A stretch of 44,674 nt of DNA. Origin: an uncultured Lachnospiraceae bacterium (GTDB lineage Bacteria > Bacillota > Clostridia > Lachnospirales > Lachnospiraceae). The stretch is from positions 1 through 44,674 of the forward strand of contig CAJUDQ010000025.1 of assembly GCA_910585215.1 (NCBI GenBank). The letters are read 5' to 3'. Positions within the stretch are counted from its first letter, which is position 1; every line of letters starts with the position of its first letter. Made by a program: the position numbers and the translations under genes. The notes under the pieces are model-generated. The model saw only the letters and a list, made by a program, of their open reading frames with translations. It did no database searches and had not been told where the DNA came from. Below, piece after piece: positions 7,769-15,884 of the stretch.

Positions 7769-10030
7769 ATGAGTTCATTAAGCGGTTATGTAGAAAAAAT
7801 TGTATACAGAAACAGCGACAATGGATATACAGTGCTTACGGTGGCTGACCGAAATGATGAGGTTACGTGCGTAGGCACTTTTCAGTATATCAGCGAAGGA
7901 GAATATGTGGAGCTGGAAGGCGATTATGTGACACATCCTTCCTATGGAGAGCAGCTTTCTGTCCATTCTTATGAAATAAAGGAACCAGAAGATGAAAGAG
8001 CAATTGTCAAATATCTTGGCTCTGGTGCAATTAAGGGGATAGGTCCTGCTCTGGCAGACAGAATTGTCAGACATTTTAAAAGTGATGTTTTTCGCATTAT
8101 CGAGGAGCAGCCGGAGCGTCTTTCAGAGGTAAAGGGAATCAGCAAGAGGATTGCCATAGAAATTGCAGACCAGCTTGAGGAAAAAAAGGATATGCGTCAG
8201 GCAATGATTTTCCTTCAGCAGTATAATATTTCCATGAATCTTTCCATAAAAATATACAACACTTATGGTCCGGACCTGTATACGATTATTAAAAAAAATC
8301 CTTACAGGCTGGCAGATGATATTGACGGAGTTGGATTTAAGATAGCCGATGAAATCGCTATGAAGGTGGGAATCAGCAGTAATTCGGATTTCAGAATCAA
8401 AAGTGGAATCCAGTATATTCTTTCTGCTGCAGGTTCTAACGGGCATGCCTATCTCCCACAGGAGGTACTTCTTGAGGATATAAAGAACATGCTTCTCATT
8501 GAGACGGACGATATTGACAACTATCTTATGGATTTGGTGATTGATAAAAAGATAGTGGTAAAAAAATCAGAGGATGGCAATCGTGTCTATTCTTCCATAT
8601 ATTATTATGCAGAGCTGAATATCGCAGCAAGGTTGCGTGAACTGGATATTCGAAATGAAGTTTCGGAACAGATACTGGAAAAGGAGATTGACAAAATACA
8701 AAAGGAATCTTCACTGATACTTGATAAACTGCAAAAGAGAGCTGTTATGGAAGCGGTGAAGTGTGGTATTCTGATTATTACCGGCGGACCAGGTACTGGA
8801 AAAACTACTACGATTAATACAATGATTCGATATTTTGAAGAACATGGAATGGAACTTCTTTTGGCTGCTCCTACAGGACGCGCGGCAAAGCGCATGACTG
8901 AAGCCACAGGACATGAAGCGCAGACAATTCACAGAATGTTGGAAATTACCGGTGCTCCAGATGAAAATGATGTCAAAAATGAACATCTGGGGATGAGATT
9001 TGAAAGAAATGAAAACAATCCACTAGAAGCAGATGTGGTGATTATTGATGAAATGTCGATGGTAGATATGTTTTTGATGAATGCGCTGGTTCGGGCACTG
9101 GTTCCGGGAACAAAACTGATTCTGGTAGGAGATGTAAATCAGCTTCCAAGTGTAGGCCCTGGAAATGTATTAAAGGATATGATTTGTTCTCATTGTTATA
9201 ATGTGGTAATGCTCACAAAAATATTCCGGCAGGCAGCCCAGAGTGGTATTATTGTCAATGCCCACAGGATTCATGATGGAGAAGTTATCAGACTTGACAA
9301 TGCCCATAAGGATTTTTTGTTTATCAAGAGAGCAGAGGCAAACCAGATTATCAGTGCTGTGATTACTCTTATGAAAGAGAAGCTTCCAAAGTACGTAAAT
9401 GCACAGCCAATTGAAATACAGGTGCTTACTCCCATGCGCAAGGGTGCACTTGGAGTAGAACGGTTAAATGAAATTCTTCAACAGTATCTCAACCCGCCGG
9501 AAGCAGGAAAAAAGGAAAAAGAGACAGGAAACAGCATATTCCGTGAGGGTGACAAGGTTATGCAAATCAAAAACAACTACCAGACAAAATGGGAAAAACG
9601 CGGCTATCACGGGGTTGTGCTGGAACAGGGCACAGGGATATTTAATGGGGATATAGGAGTAATTCGAAATATCAATACCTATATGGAAAGCCTTGAAGTG
9701 GAGTTTGAAGATGAGAAGTTTGTGGTTTATTCCTTTAAGGAACTGGAAGAATTGGAGCTTGCCTATGCTGTCACCATACACAAATCTCAGGGAAGCGAGT
9801 ATCCTGCAGTTATTTTGCCGCTTTTGACAGGACCGAGAATGTTGATGAACCGGAATCTCCTATATACAGGAGTGACAAGAGCAAAAAAATGTGTCTGTAT
9901 AGTAGGAATGGAACAGGCAGTACAGCAGATGATAAATAATGAGAGTGAACAGAAAAGATACTCTTCTCTCGATGAAAGAATTTATGATATGGATCATTTA
10001 AAGGAGGCTGCGTGGCAGATACAAAATTAA
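7769..10030 (+). CDS. recD2: RecD2-type ATP-dependent DNA helicase
   Basis: Superfamily 1B 5'-3' DNA helicase of 753 residues, acting in repair without RecBC. The N-terminal OB-like part (1-70) and helix-hairpin-helix region (about 80-200, with IKGIGPALADRIV and DGVGFKIADEIA) are typical of RecD2 and absent from Escherichia RecD. The motor has Walker A GGPGTGKTTT (339-348), Walker B VVIIDEMSM (423-431), LVGDVNQLPSVGPG (452-465), motif TIHKSQGSEYPA and LYTGVTRAKK near the C-terminus. All key residues are intact. Its start is only seven bases after the rod-binding gene, so it is transcribed with flagellar genes, which says nothing about motility as such. It overlaps comF by 19 bases. Confidence 0.93.
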   Translation: MSSLSGYVEKIVYRNSDNGYTVLTVADRNDEVTCVGTFQYISEGEYVELEGDYVTHPSYGEQLSVHSYEIKEPEDERAIVKYLGSGAIKGIGPALADRIVRHFKSDVFRIIEEQPERLSEVKGISKRIAIEIADQLEEKKDMRQAMIFLQQYNISMNLSIKIYNTYGPDLYTIIKKNPYRLADDIDGVGFKIADEIAMKVGISSNSDFRIKSGIQYILSAAGSNGHAYLPQEVLLEDIKNMLLIETDDIDNYLMDLVIDKKIVVKKSEDGNRVYSSIYYYAELNIAARLRELDIRNEVSEQILEKEIDKIQKESSLILDKLQKRAVMEAVKCGILIITGGPGTGKTTTINTMIRYFEEHGMELLLAAPTGRAAKRMTEATGHEAQTIHRMLEITGAPDENDVKNEHLGMRFERNENNPLEADVVIIDEMSMVDMFLMNALVRALVPGTKLILVGDVNQLPSVGPGNVLKDMICSHCYNVVMLTKIFRQAAQSGIIVNAHRIHDGEVIRLDNAHKDFLFIKRAEANQIISAVITLMKEKLPKYVNAQPIEIQVLTPMRKGALGVERLNEILQQYLNPPEAGKKEKETGNSIFREGDKVMQIKNNYQTKWEKRGYHGVVLEQGTGIFNGDIGVIRNINTYMESLEVEFEDEKFVVYSFKELEELELAYAVTIHKSQGSEYPAVILPLLTGPRMLMNRNLLYTGVTRAKKCVCIVGMEQAVQQMINNESEQKRYSSLDERIYDMDHLKEAAWQIQN

Positions 10031-10746
10031 AAAATACAGGCAGGCTTTTGCAGCTTTTCTTTCCAAAAACCTGCCCTGTCTGTGAAGAAATATTGGAAAA
10101 AAATCGGGAAATATGCGAAAAATGTGAAAAAAATCTTCGTTATATCAGTGAGCCGAAATGCAAAAAATGCGGAAAACCTTTCGAACCGGAGGAATCTGGT
10201 TCTGAATTTAGAGAATATTGCATGGACTGTGCCAAAAGGGCACATGCTTATGAATCTGGTATGGCAGTTTTTCAATATAGTGATGAGCTCAGGGAATCCA
10301 TTTACCGTTTTAAATATTATAATCAGAGAACCTATGCAGAGTTTTACGGCAAAGCAATGGCGCACTATAAAAAACAGATACAAGACTTTGGCATACAGAT
10401 TCTTATTCCAGTGCCGATAAGCCGGAAAAGAAGGATTGCAAGAGGCTACAATCAGGCGGAGCTTATGGCGCAGGCACTTGGAAGGGAGTTAAATCTTCCT
10501 GTGAACAAAAATTGTCTGGTTCGGGAAAAGAATACACTTCCTCAAAAAGAGCTGAATGAACAGGAACGCAGAAATAATTTAAAAAATGCTTTTAAAATCT
10601 CTGAAAATGTTATAAAATATAAGAAAGTATTATTGGTGGACGATATTTATACAACAGGCAGCACAGTCGATGCATGTGCTGTGGTATTAAAACAGGCAGG
10701 AGCAGAAAAGGTGTATTTTATCAGTCTTTGCATAGGGGCGATTTAA
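10012..10746 (+). CDS. comF: ComF family protein with phosphoribosyltransferase fold
   Basis: Homologue of ComFC, a late competence protein needed for DNA uptake in naturally competent bacteria. The N-terminus carries four CxxC pairs (Cys21/24, 35/38, 50/53, 70/73), likely zinc-binding. The C-terminal half is a type I phosphoribosyltransferase with the signature VDDIYTTGST (209-218) and RIARGYNQAELMA upstream. The start is GTG at 10012, inside the end of recD2, with AAAGGAGG at 10000-10007. The order comF-yvyF-flgM matches Bacillus. Being in this place does not prove that the strain is competent; no other com gene is in the window. Confidence 0.9.
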   Translation: MADTKLKNTGRLLQLFFPKTCPVCEEILEKNREICEKCEKNLRYISEPKCKKCGKPFEPEESGSEFREYCMDCAKRAHAYESGMAVFQYSDELRESIYRFKYYNQRTYAEFYGKAMAHYKKQIQDFGIQILIPVPISRKRRIARGYNQAELMAQALGRELNLPVNKNCLVREKNTLPQKELNEQERRNNLKNAFKISENVIKYKKVLLVDDIYTTGSTVDACAVVLKQAGAEKVYFISLCIGAI

Positions 10747-10831
10747 TATAAGCGATTGGTCTTGCAGGCTGGTGATACAGATATACAAATGATATGAAAA
10801 GAATAGTTTTATAGATTGGAGGAATTACGAT

Positions 10832-11224
10832 ATGGAAGTTATGAATTGCAGAAATTGTAAAAGGCTGTTTAACTATATTGGTGGACAGATGATATGTCCT
10901 TCCTGTAAGGATAAGCTGGAACAGAAGTTTTTGGAAGTAAAACAATACATCAGAGAAAATCCAGGCAAAAATATTTCCGAAATTTCCAAGGATATGGATG
11001 TTTCCATACATCAGCTTAAAACATGGGTGCGTCAGGAGCGTTTAAGTTTTACTTCGGAATCCAATATGACGATTGACTGTGAAAAATGCGGCGCGCCGAT
11101 TCGAACTGGAAGATTCTGTGAAAACTGTAAGAGAAGTATGGTAAATACACTCGATGCATTATATAAGAAAGATGATGTTTCAAAGCCGAAGCGTCACGAA
11201 TCAGATAAAATGAGACATCTTTAA
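10832..11224 (+). CDS. yvyF: flagellar operon protein YvyF (TIGR03826 type)
   Basis: A 130-residue protein with zinc-ribbon-like Cys pairs at both ends (Cys6/9 and 22/25; Cys83/86 and 96/99) around a helix-turn-helix-like segment at about 48-70 (ISEISKDMDVSIHQLKTWVR). This layout is that of YvyF, always found between comF and flgM and thought to regulate flagellar genes, although its action is poorly known. GGAGG precedes the ATG. It is followed by a hairpin terminator and then the sigma-D promoter of flgM, so transcription units change here. Confidence 0.85.
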   Translation: MEVMNCRNCKRLFNYIGGQMICPSCKDKLEQKFLEVKQYIRENPGKNISEISKDMDVSIHQLKTWVRQERLSFTSESNMTIDCEKCGAPIRTGRFCENCKRSMVNTLDALYKKDDVSKPKRHESDKMRHL

Positions 11225-11251
11225 GCAGAAAATGGGAACCGACAATTATGA

Positions 11252-11284
11252 AAAAAGAATGGCTTTTGCCCATTCTTTTTCTTT
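11252..11284 (+). terminator. terminator between yvyF and flgM
   Basis: AAAAAGAATGG (11252-11262) pairs perfectly with CCATTCTTTTT (11270-11280) around a seven-base loop, and the T-run continues to 11284. It would end transcription from the recD2-comF-yvyF side just before the flgM promoter. Confidence 0.7.
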
Positions 11285-11289
11285 TGGAC

Positions 11290-11316
11290 TAAAGTTATGG
11301 AAAAAAAAACCGATAT
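11290..11316 (+). promoter_or_regulatory. sigma-D (flagellar sigma) promoter of flgM
   Basis: TAAA (11290-11293), a 15-base spacer and ACCGATAT (11309-11316). The flagellar sigma-D consensus in Bacillus is TAAA, 14-16 bases, GCCGATAT, so only one base differs. In Bacillus flgM also has its own sigma-D promoter. The spacer ends in a run of nine A (11301-11309). Confidence 0.85.
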
Positions 11317-11363
11317 TAAACATAGAGCAAATAAATTCGATGAAGAGCAAGGAGGCGTATAAC

Positions 11364-11633
11364 ATGAGAATAGATGCTTTAAATCAGGTCGGTCAGATTT
11401 ATGATGCGAAGGGAAATAGAAAAGTAAACCGTGCATCAAAAGCAGCCGACAGCGACAAGGTTGAAATATCAAGCTTTGGTAAAGACTTGCAGATTGCAAA
11501 ACAGGCAGTAGCCGGCGCTTCTGATATCAGAGAGGAAAAGGTGGCTGAATACAGAAAACGTATTGCAAACGGCACATACAATGTATCGGCAGAAGCTTTT
11601 GCAGATAAGATACTGGCTGAATATGACGAATGA
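11364..11633 (+). CDS. flgM: anti-sigma-D factor FlgM
   Basis: Negative regulator that holds sigma-D until the hook is complete. The protein is 89 residues from ATG 11364, which has AAGGAGG at 11349-11355 and begins MRIDALNQVG as is usual for the family. The C-terminal half (DIREEKVAEYRKRIANGTYNVSAEAFADKIL) is the sigma-binding helix pair. A longer in-frame reading from 11232 exists but would start upstream of the promoter. It is the first gene of the sigma-D driven operon running through flgN and flgK. Confidence 0.92.
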   Translation: MRIDALNQVGQIYDAKGNRKVNRASKAADSDKVEISSFGKDLQIAKQAVAGASDIREEKVAEYRKRIANGTYNVSAEAFADKILAEYDE

Positions 11634-11668
11634 TTTACCAAATAGATTATGTGTAAGGAGAGAATCAG

Positions 11669-12181
11669 GTGGCTAGTTTAATTGATGAATTAATAAGCGT
11701 ATTAGGTGCGGAGAATGAGGAATACAGGGAGCTGACCAAGATTTCCTCTGAGAAGACGACAGTCATTATCAGGGAAGACCTTGACAGACTCCGTGAAATC
11801 ACTGCGAAGGAGCAGGAGCACGCCGGTACGCTTATTAATTTGGAAAAAAAGAGGGAAAGTGTTACCGCAGATATTGCACTGGTATTAAATCAAAATCCAG
11901 AGGATTTGACGGTAAAGACTATTATCAATATTCTGGCGGGACAGAAGGAGGTTCAGGCACGACTTACACAGGTGCATGACGATTTGAGAAATACCCTGAA
12001 ACGTTTTTCTATGGTCAATGAGATTAATAAAAATTTAATCAAAGAATCATTGGAGATTATTGATTTTAACCTTAATTTTATCAAGGGAATGTATCAGGCA
12101 CCCGAAGTTGCGAATTATTCCAGAGATGCAATGAATGTATCTCCTGCATTAGACCTTGGCGTATTCGACGCGAAACAATAA
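11669..12181 (+). CDS. flgN: flagellar export chaperone FlgN
   Basis: A 170-residue, almost wholly helical protein (coiled segments about 1-140) with the FlgN family pattern: an N-terminal leucine-rich helix, KTTVIIREDLDRLREITAKEQ, and a C-terminal helix LLxxxLxIIDFNLNFI. FlgN binds the hook-filament junction proteins FlgK and FlgL and delivers them to the export gate, and both client genes lie directly downstream. The start is GTG at 11669 with AAGGAG at 11655-11660. Its stop codon lies at the first base of the repeated flgK leader. Confidence 0.85.
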   Translation: MASLIDELISVLGAENEEYRELTKISSEKTTVIIREDLDRLREITAKEQEHAGTLINLEKKRESVTADIALVLNQNPEDLTVKTIINILAGQKEVQARLTQVHDDLRNTLKRFSMVNEINKNLIKESLEIIDFNLNFIKGMYQAPEVANYSRDAMNVSPALDLGVFDAKQ

Positions 12182-12316
12182 ATAGAAGGGCGTGCCACGT
12201 GCGCGCAGGTCATCAATCTTCGGTTGGTGACATGAAAAATAGGAGGGCGTGCCACGTGCGCGCAGGTCATCAACCTTCGGTTGGTGACATAAAAAAATAG
12301 GAAGTTGGTGACACAA
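12181..12316 (+). repeat. tandemly repeated structured leader of the first flgK
   Basis: Two nearly identical 57-58 base units (12181-12237 and 12238-12295, about three substitutions) and a partial third (12296-12316) fill the gap before flgK. Each full unit has two hairpins: GCGTGC pairing with GCGCGC, and GTCATCAAYC pairing with GGTTGGTGAC around TTC. The partial unit keeps AGGAAG (the flgK ribosome site) and only the right arm GTTGGTGAC (12304-12312), directly before the ATG. Unit 2 and unit 3 both carry AATAGGA, which resembles CsrA sites. Confidence 0.85.
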
Positions 12317-14283
12317 TGCCATTAATTACAAATTTTTATACTGGCGTGTCTGGATTGACCAGCAGCCAGAATGCAATCAACATTACAGCACATAATGTTG
12401 CAAATGTGCATACAGAGGGTTATGTCAGGCAGCAGGCCCAGTTTTCCGATACGGCATATAAAACCTATGGGAATTCAAAAGTAAATACCATGCAGATTGG
12501 GTATGGTGTAAACACTGCAAGAACACTGCATTACAGAGATATTCTTCTGGATATGGCATACCGCGAACAGAGTGGAAGAGAAAATTATTACAGCATGAAA
12601 TACAATGCTATGGATGAGGTTATGAATATTTTTGGAGAGATGAATAATCAGAGATTCCAGAAAAATATGTCAGACCTCTGGTCGGCGCTCAGTGAAGTGT
12701 CCAAGATGCCAGACGATGCAGTTGCACGTTCTTCTCTTATTATGAATGCAGATGCGTTTATGACAAGAGCAAAAGAGGTATACGATGATTTGTTCAGCTA
12801 TCAGGAGAGACTGGATGAAAAAATTGTTGAAACAGTAGACAGAATCAATGTAATCGCGGCAAAGATTGACAATTTAAATGATTTGATACAGGGAATAGAG
12901 GGACCAGATATTGAACAGGCAATGAATTTCCGTGACCAGAGGGATTTGCTTCTCGATGAACTGGGCAGCCTGATTAATATTCAATATTCCGAAGACCACA
13001 ATGGATATGTGACAGTAAGAGCAGAAGGGGAAGAATTTATCACAAAGGGCGGATATTTCCCAATGGGAATAGAGATGCGTGACGGTCCGAATAAATCAAC
13101 CTTTGTAACACCTGTATGGCCGCACAATCATAAAAAGGGTGAGCCCGCAAAGGAAGTTTTTAATTTTGATGTGGAAATCAGCACTGCAAAAGACAATGAC
13201 ATCGGAGAGCTGAAAGGGATTCTTCAGTCAAGAGGAAGATATACTGCAAATTATACAGATATTCCTCATATTGGAGATTCGCCTAAGGTGGAAGACTATA
13301 CTGATGAAAATGGAGTATTTGACCAGGCGGGATTTGACGCAGCGGTAGACCAGTACTGGAATGTGGATTATCCGGCATACGAGAAGGCCGTTCAGGTATA
13401 TAACACAACAGTTGGAAACTCACCAATTATGAAGGTTCAGGCAATATTTGACCAGCTGATTAACGGAATTGTTTCCACAATCAATGGATTTCTCTGTCCA
13501 GAAACACAGACAACGATTCCGGCAGGAACACAGCTTACAATTTCAGCGGGAACAATATACAATCAGTTAAGTGATGAAATGAAGGCAGCTGTGGACAATG
13601 CAGGCCTTAAAGGCGCTTTTAATGATGAAGGAATCGCTGAAAATGATTTTACACTGACACTTGCTGCCGATATGACAGTTAAAACACTTGACAATATTGG
13701 AGAAGACAGCAAGGCGCATTATGGTATGGATGACAATAAGACGCCAGGTACAGAGTTGTTTTCACGTTCTGATACCTCATCAAGATATACGGTTGCCAAG
13801 GGCAGCGATGGAAATACTTATTATATTTATAATCCATACAATGAGTTTGGAACAGAAAGCCTCTATACTCTGGGAAATCTTGAGATAAACAAAGTAGCGC
13901 TTGACAATTATTCCTATCTTCCATTCAGTACCAAAGATGGTCTGGTAGATATGGATTTTACACAGTCAATTCTGGATAAATGGGATGAAGAATTTACAAA
14001 TATTGATCCGGATAATATGACTCCAAAGGATTTTAAAGATTATTATGACTATATGATAGAAATTATAGGAAACGATGGATATATCTACCAACAGATTGCA
14101 GATAATCAGGATACTGTGGTGAATACAATAGATAATGCAAGAATTTCTTTTACAGGAGTTTCCTCAACTGACGAGCTGACAAATCTGATAAAATTTAAAA
14201 ATGCATACAATGCAAATTCAAGATATATTAATGTTGTGGCAGATATGCTCGATACCCTGATTAACAGGGTGGGACACTGGTAA
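12316..14283 (+). CDS. flgK: flagellar hook-associated protein 1 (FlgK), first copy
   Basis: Junction protein between hook and filament, 655 residues. The N-terminal D0/D1 region has the family signature LTSSQNAINITAHNVANVHTEGYVRQ (starting near 14) and the C-terminus ends in FKNAYNANSRYINVVADMLDTLINRVG, the usual FlgK/FlgG-type helix. The large middle (about 270-560) is an expanded variable domain including a proline- and acid-rich part around 315-350. The start follows AGGAAG with 11 bases spacing, inside a repeat. It is exported by the flagellar apparatus with FlgN as likely chaperone. A second, shorter flgK follows 42 bases downstream, so the two may form successive rings or alternate. 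Confidence 0.92.
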   Translation: MPLITNFYTGVSGLTSSQNAINITAHNVANVHTEGYVRQQAQFSDTAYKTYGNSKVNTMQIGYGVNTARTLHYRDILLDMAYREQSGRENYYSMKYNAMDEVMNIFGEMNNQRFQKNMSDLWSALSEVSKMPDDAVARSSLIMNADAFMTRAKEVYDDLFSYQERLDEKIVETVDRINVIAAKIDNLNDLIQGIEGPDIEQAMNFRDQRDLLLDELGSLINIQYSEDHNGYVTVRAEGEEFITKGGYFPMGIEMRDGPNKSTFVTPVWPHNHKKGEPAKEVFNFDVEISTAKDNDIGELKGILQSRGRYTANYTDIPHIGDSPKVEDYTDENGVFDQAGFDAAVDQYWNVDYPAYEKAVQVYNTTVGNSPIMKVQAIFDQLINGIVSTINGFLCPETQTTIPAGTQLTISAGTIYNQLSDEMKAAVDNAGLKGAFNDEGIAENDFTLTLAADMTVKTLDNIGEDSKAHYGMDDNKTPGTELFSRSDTSSRYTVAKGSDGNTYYIYNPYNEFGTESLYTLGNLEINKVALDNYSYLPFSTKDGLVDMDFTQSILDKWDEEFTNIDPDNMTPKDFKDYYDYMIEIIGNDGYIYQQIADNQDTVVNTIDNARISFTGVSSTDELTNLIKFKNAYNANSRYINVVADMLDTLINRVGHW

Positions 14284-14288
14284 AATGC

Positions 14289-14320
14289 AAAATATAAAAA
14301 GGTAAAAATATAAAGAGGTG
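14289..14320 (+). repeat. 16-bp tandem duplication of the ribosome-binding region of the second flgK
   Basis: Two adjacent 16-base units, 14289-14304 and 14305-14320, match at 14 of 16 positions (pattern AAAATATAAARAGGTR). Each includes an AGGT-type ribosome site; the second, GAGGTGAG, lies at the proper distance from the ATG at 14326. Confidence 0.75.
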
Positions 14321-14325
14321 AGAAT

Positions 14326-15843
14326 ATGCCAAATACTTTTTTTGGATTAACAATAGCCACATCAGGAATTTATGCAGCTTCTGTAAACCTGAATGTAACA
14401 GGAAACAATGCAGCAAATGCCGCTACAGAGGGATATTCCAGACAGAAGGCCACACAGGTGGCGATGCCGGCGTTGAGAGTCTATCAGGAATATGGAACCA
14501 TAGGTACTGGAGTAACTGTTACCTCGATTAACAGAATCAGAGACAGTTTTTATGATAAAAAATATGCTGAAAATCAGAGCAAGCTTGGAGAGGCAAAGGG
14601 CAAGGAATATCATATGCAACAGATACAGAATAGTCTCAATGCGTATGATATTGACGGATTTACCGTAGAGTTTACAAACTTTGTAAAAGGACTGGAAGAA
14701 GTACAGAAGAAGCCGGCAGATATGCCTGCAAGAATGGCAGCATTAAACAGTGCGGAAAGTCTTATGAAATTCTATCAGCAGGTAAAGACAAATCTCACGC
14801 TTCAGCAGCAGGATGTCAATGCAGAAATCAATGATTATGTAGATAAAATCAATATACTGGCAACAGATATTGCAGCTTTAAACAAGCAGATTAATGTTGT
14901 GGAAATGACAAAATCTCCGGCAAATGAACTTCGTGACCAGAGAGACTTGCTGATTGACCAGCTTTCGGAAATCTGTGAGGTTCAGGTCAGTGAAAAGGTA
15001 TATGAAAATGGAAAAACAGAATATACGGTCAGACTTGGAACGAACACGCTGGTAGATAACTATGATACAGTAAAGTTAAAGGTAGTCAGCCGTGAGGAAC
15101 GGCTTGATCCGGACGATGCTGTGGGCCTTTATGATATTGAATGGGCAAGTGGAGAGGAATTTAATCCACAGAAAAAGGGATTAAACGGTATGCTGAAAGG
15201 CCTGATTGAAATCAGAGACGGAAATAACGGAATGAAAAATGCCGCCAGTCCGAATTCTTATGAAATTGATTATAAAGGAATTGTATATTATATTGATGAA
15301 ATAAATAAATTTCAAGATGCACTTGCAAAAGCAATCAATGATATACATATGAAAGGACAGGACAATAACGGAAACAGTACAGAAGATATTCCATTGTATG
15401 TTAAAAATGATGCAGGGGAATATGTTGTCAATCCTGTACTGATAGAGGACCCGTCAAAGCTTGCAACACGTTATGCGAAGTATCAGGATGGTTCGATTGA
15501 TGACGGTTCCGACAATACAGGAGGTATTGATGACCAGGCTCTGATACAGGATATGCGTAATCTTCAAACTGCAGATATTGTGGAAAGCTCTACCTGTAAG
15601 GAGTTTTTGCAGTCACTTGTTTCAGAGGTAGCAGTTGATACACAGAAACAGCAGACACTTGAAAAAAATTACTCCGAATTTCAGGTAGTCATTCAAAATC
15701 AGAGACTGACCGTAATGGGTGTGGATAAGGATGAAGAGGGAATGAATCTTTTGAAATTTCAGAAAGCCTTTGACCTTAATTCGGAAGTTATTAATGTTAT
15801 GCAGGAAATTTATGATAAACTGATAAATGGAACAGGCGTTTAA
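14326..15843 (+). CDS. flgK: flagellar hook-associated protein 1 (FlgK), second copy
   Basis: A second FlgK-type junction protein, 505 residues, beginning with the family motif VNLNVTGNNAANAATEGYSRQ at about 20-40 and ending in LKFQKAFDLNSEVINVMQEIYDKLINGTG. The D1 part with NELRDQRDLLIDQLSEI is typical and is shared in position with copy one (FRDQRDLLLDELGSLI). The variable middle is shorter by about 150 residues, near the common FlgK size. The two copies are clearly paralogous but diverged, so this is not a recent duplication. It lies between copy one and flgL, in the place where Bacillus has a single flgK. Confidence 0.9.
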   Translation: MPNTFFGLTIATSGIYAASVNLNVTGNNAANAATEGYSRQKATQVAMPALRVYQEYGTIGTGVTVTSINRIRDSFYDKKYAENQSKLGEAKGKEYHMQQIQNSLNAYDIDGFTVEFTNFVKGLEEVQKKPADMPARMAALNSAESLMKFYQQVKTNLTLQQQDVNAEINDYVDKINILATDIAALNKQINVVEMTKSPANELRDQRDLLIDQLSEICEVQVSEKVYENGKTEYTVRLGTNTLVDNYDTVKLKVVSREERLDPDDAVGLYDIEWASGEEFNPQKKGLNGMLKGLIEIRDGNNGMKNAASPNSYEIDYKGIVYYIDEINKFQDALAKAINDIHMKGQDNNGNSTEDIPLYVKNDAGEYVVNPVLIEDPSKLATRYAKYQDGSIDDGSDNTGGIDDQALIQDMRNLQTADIVESSTCKEFLQSLVSEVAVDTQKQQTLEKNYSEFQVVIQNQRLTVMGVDKDEEGMNLLKFQKAFDLNSEVINVMQEIYDKLINGTGV

Positions 15844-15884
15844 AATAGAGCTCCCATGGGGACAATAGAAATGAGGGCAGAAAT

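Noticed and set aside
10012..10746. Plain phosphoribosyltransferase for nucleotide salvage
   Set aside because: The four N-terminal CxxC pairs and the position before yvyF identify a ComF-type protein.
11232..11363. Longer N-terminus for FlgM starting at 11232
   Set aside because: It would begin upstream of the sigma-D promoter and inside the terminator hairpin, while ATG 11364 has a strong AAGGAGG and gives the normal FlgM N-terminus.
12181..12316. CRISPR array reading of the repeated flgK leader
   Set aside because: The units follow without unique spacers, there are only two and a part, and no cas gene is present.
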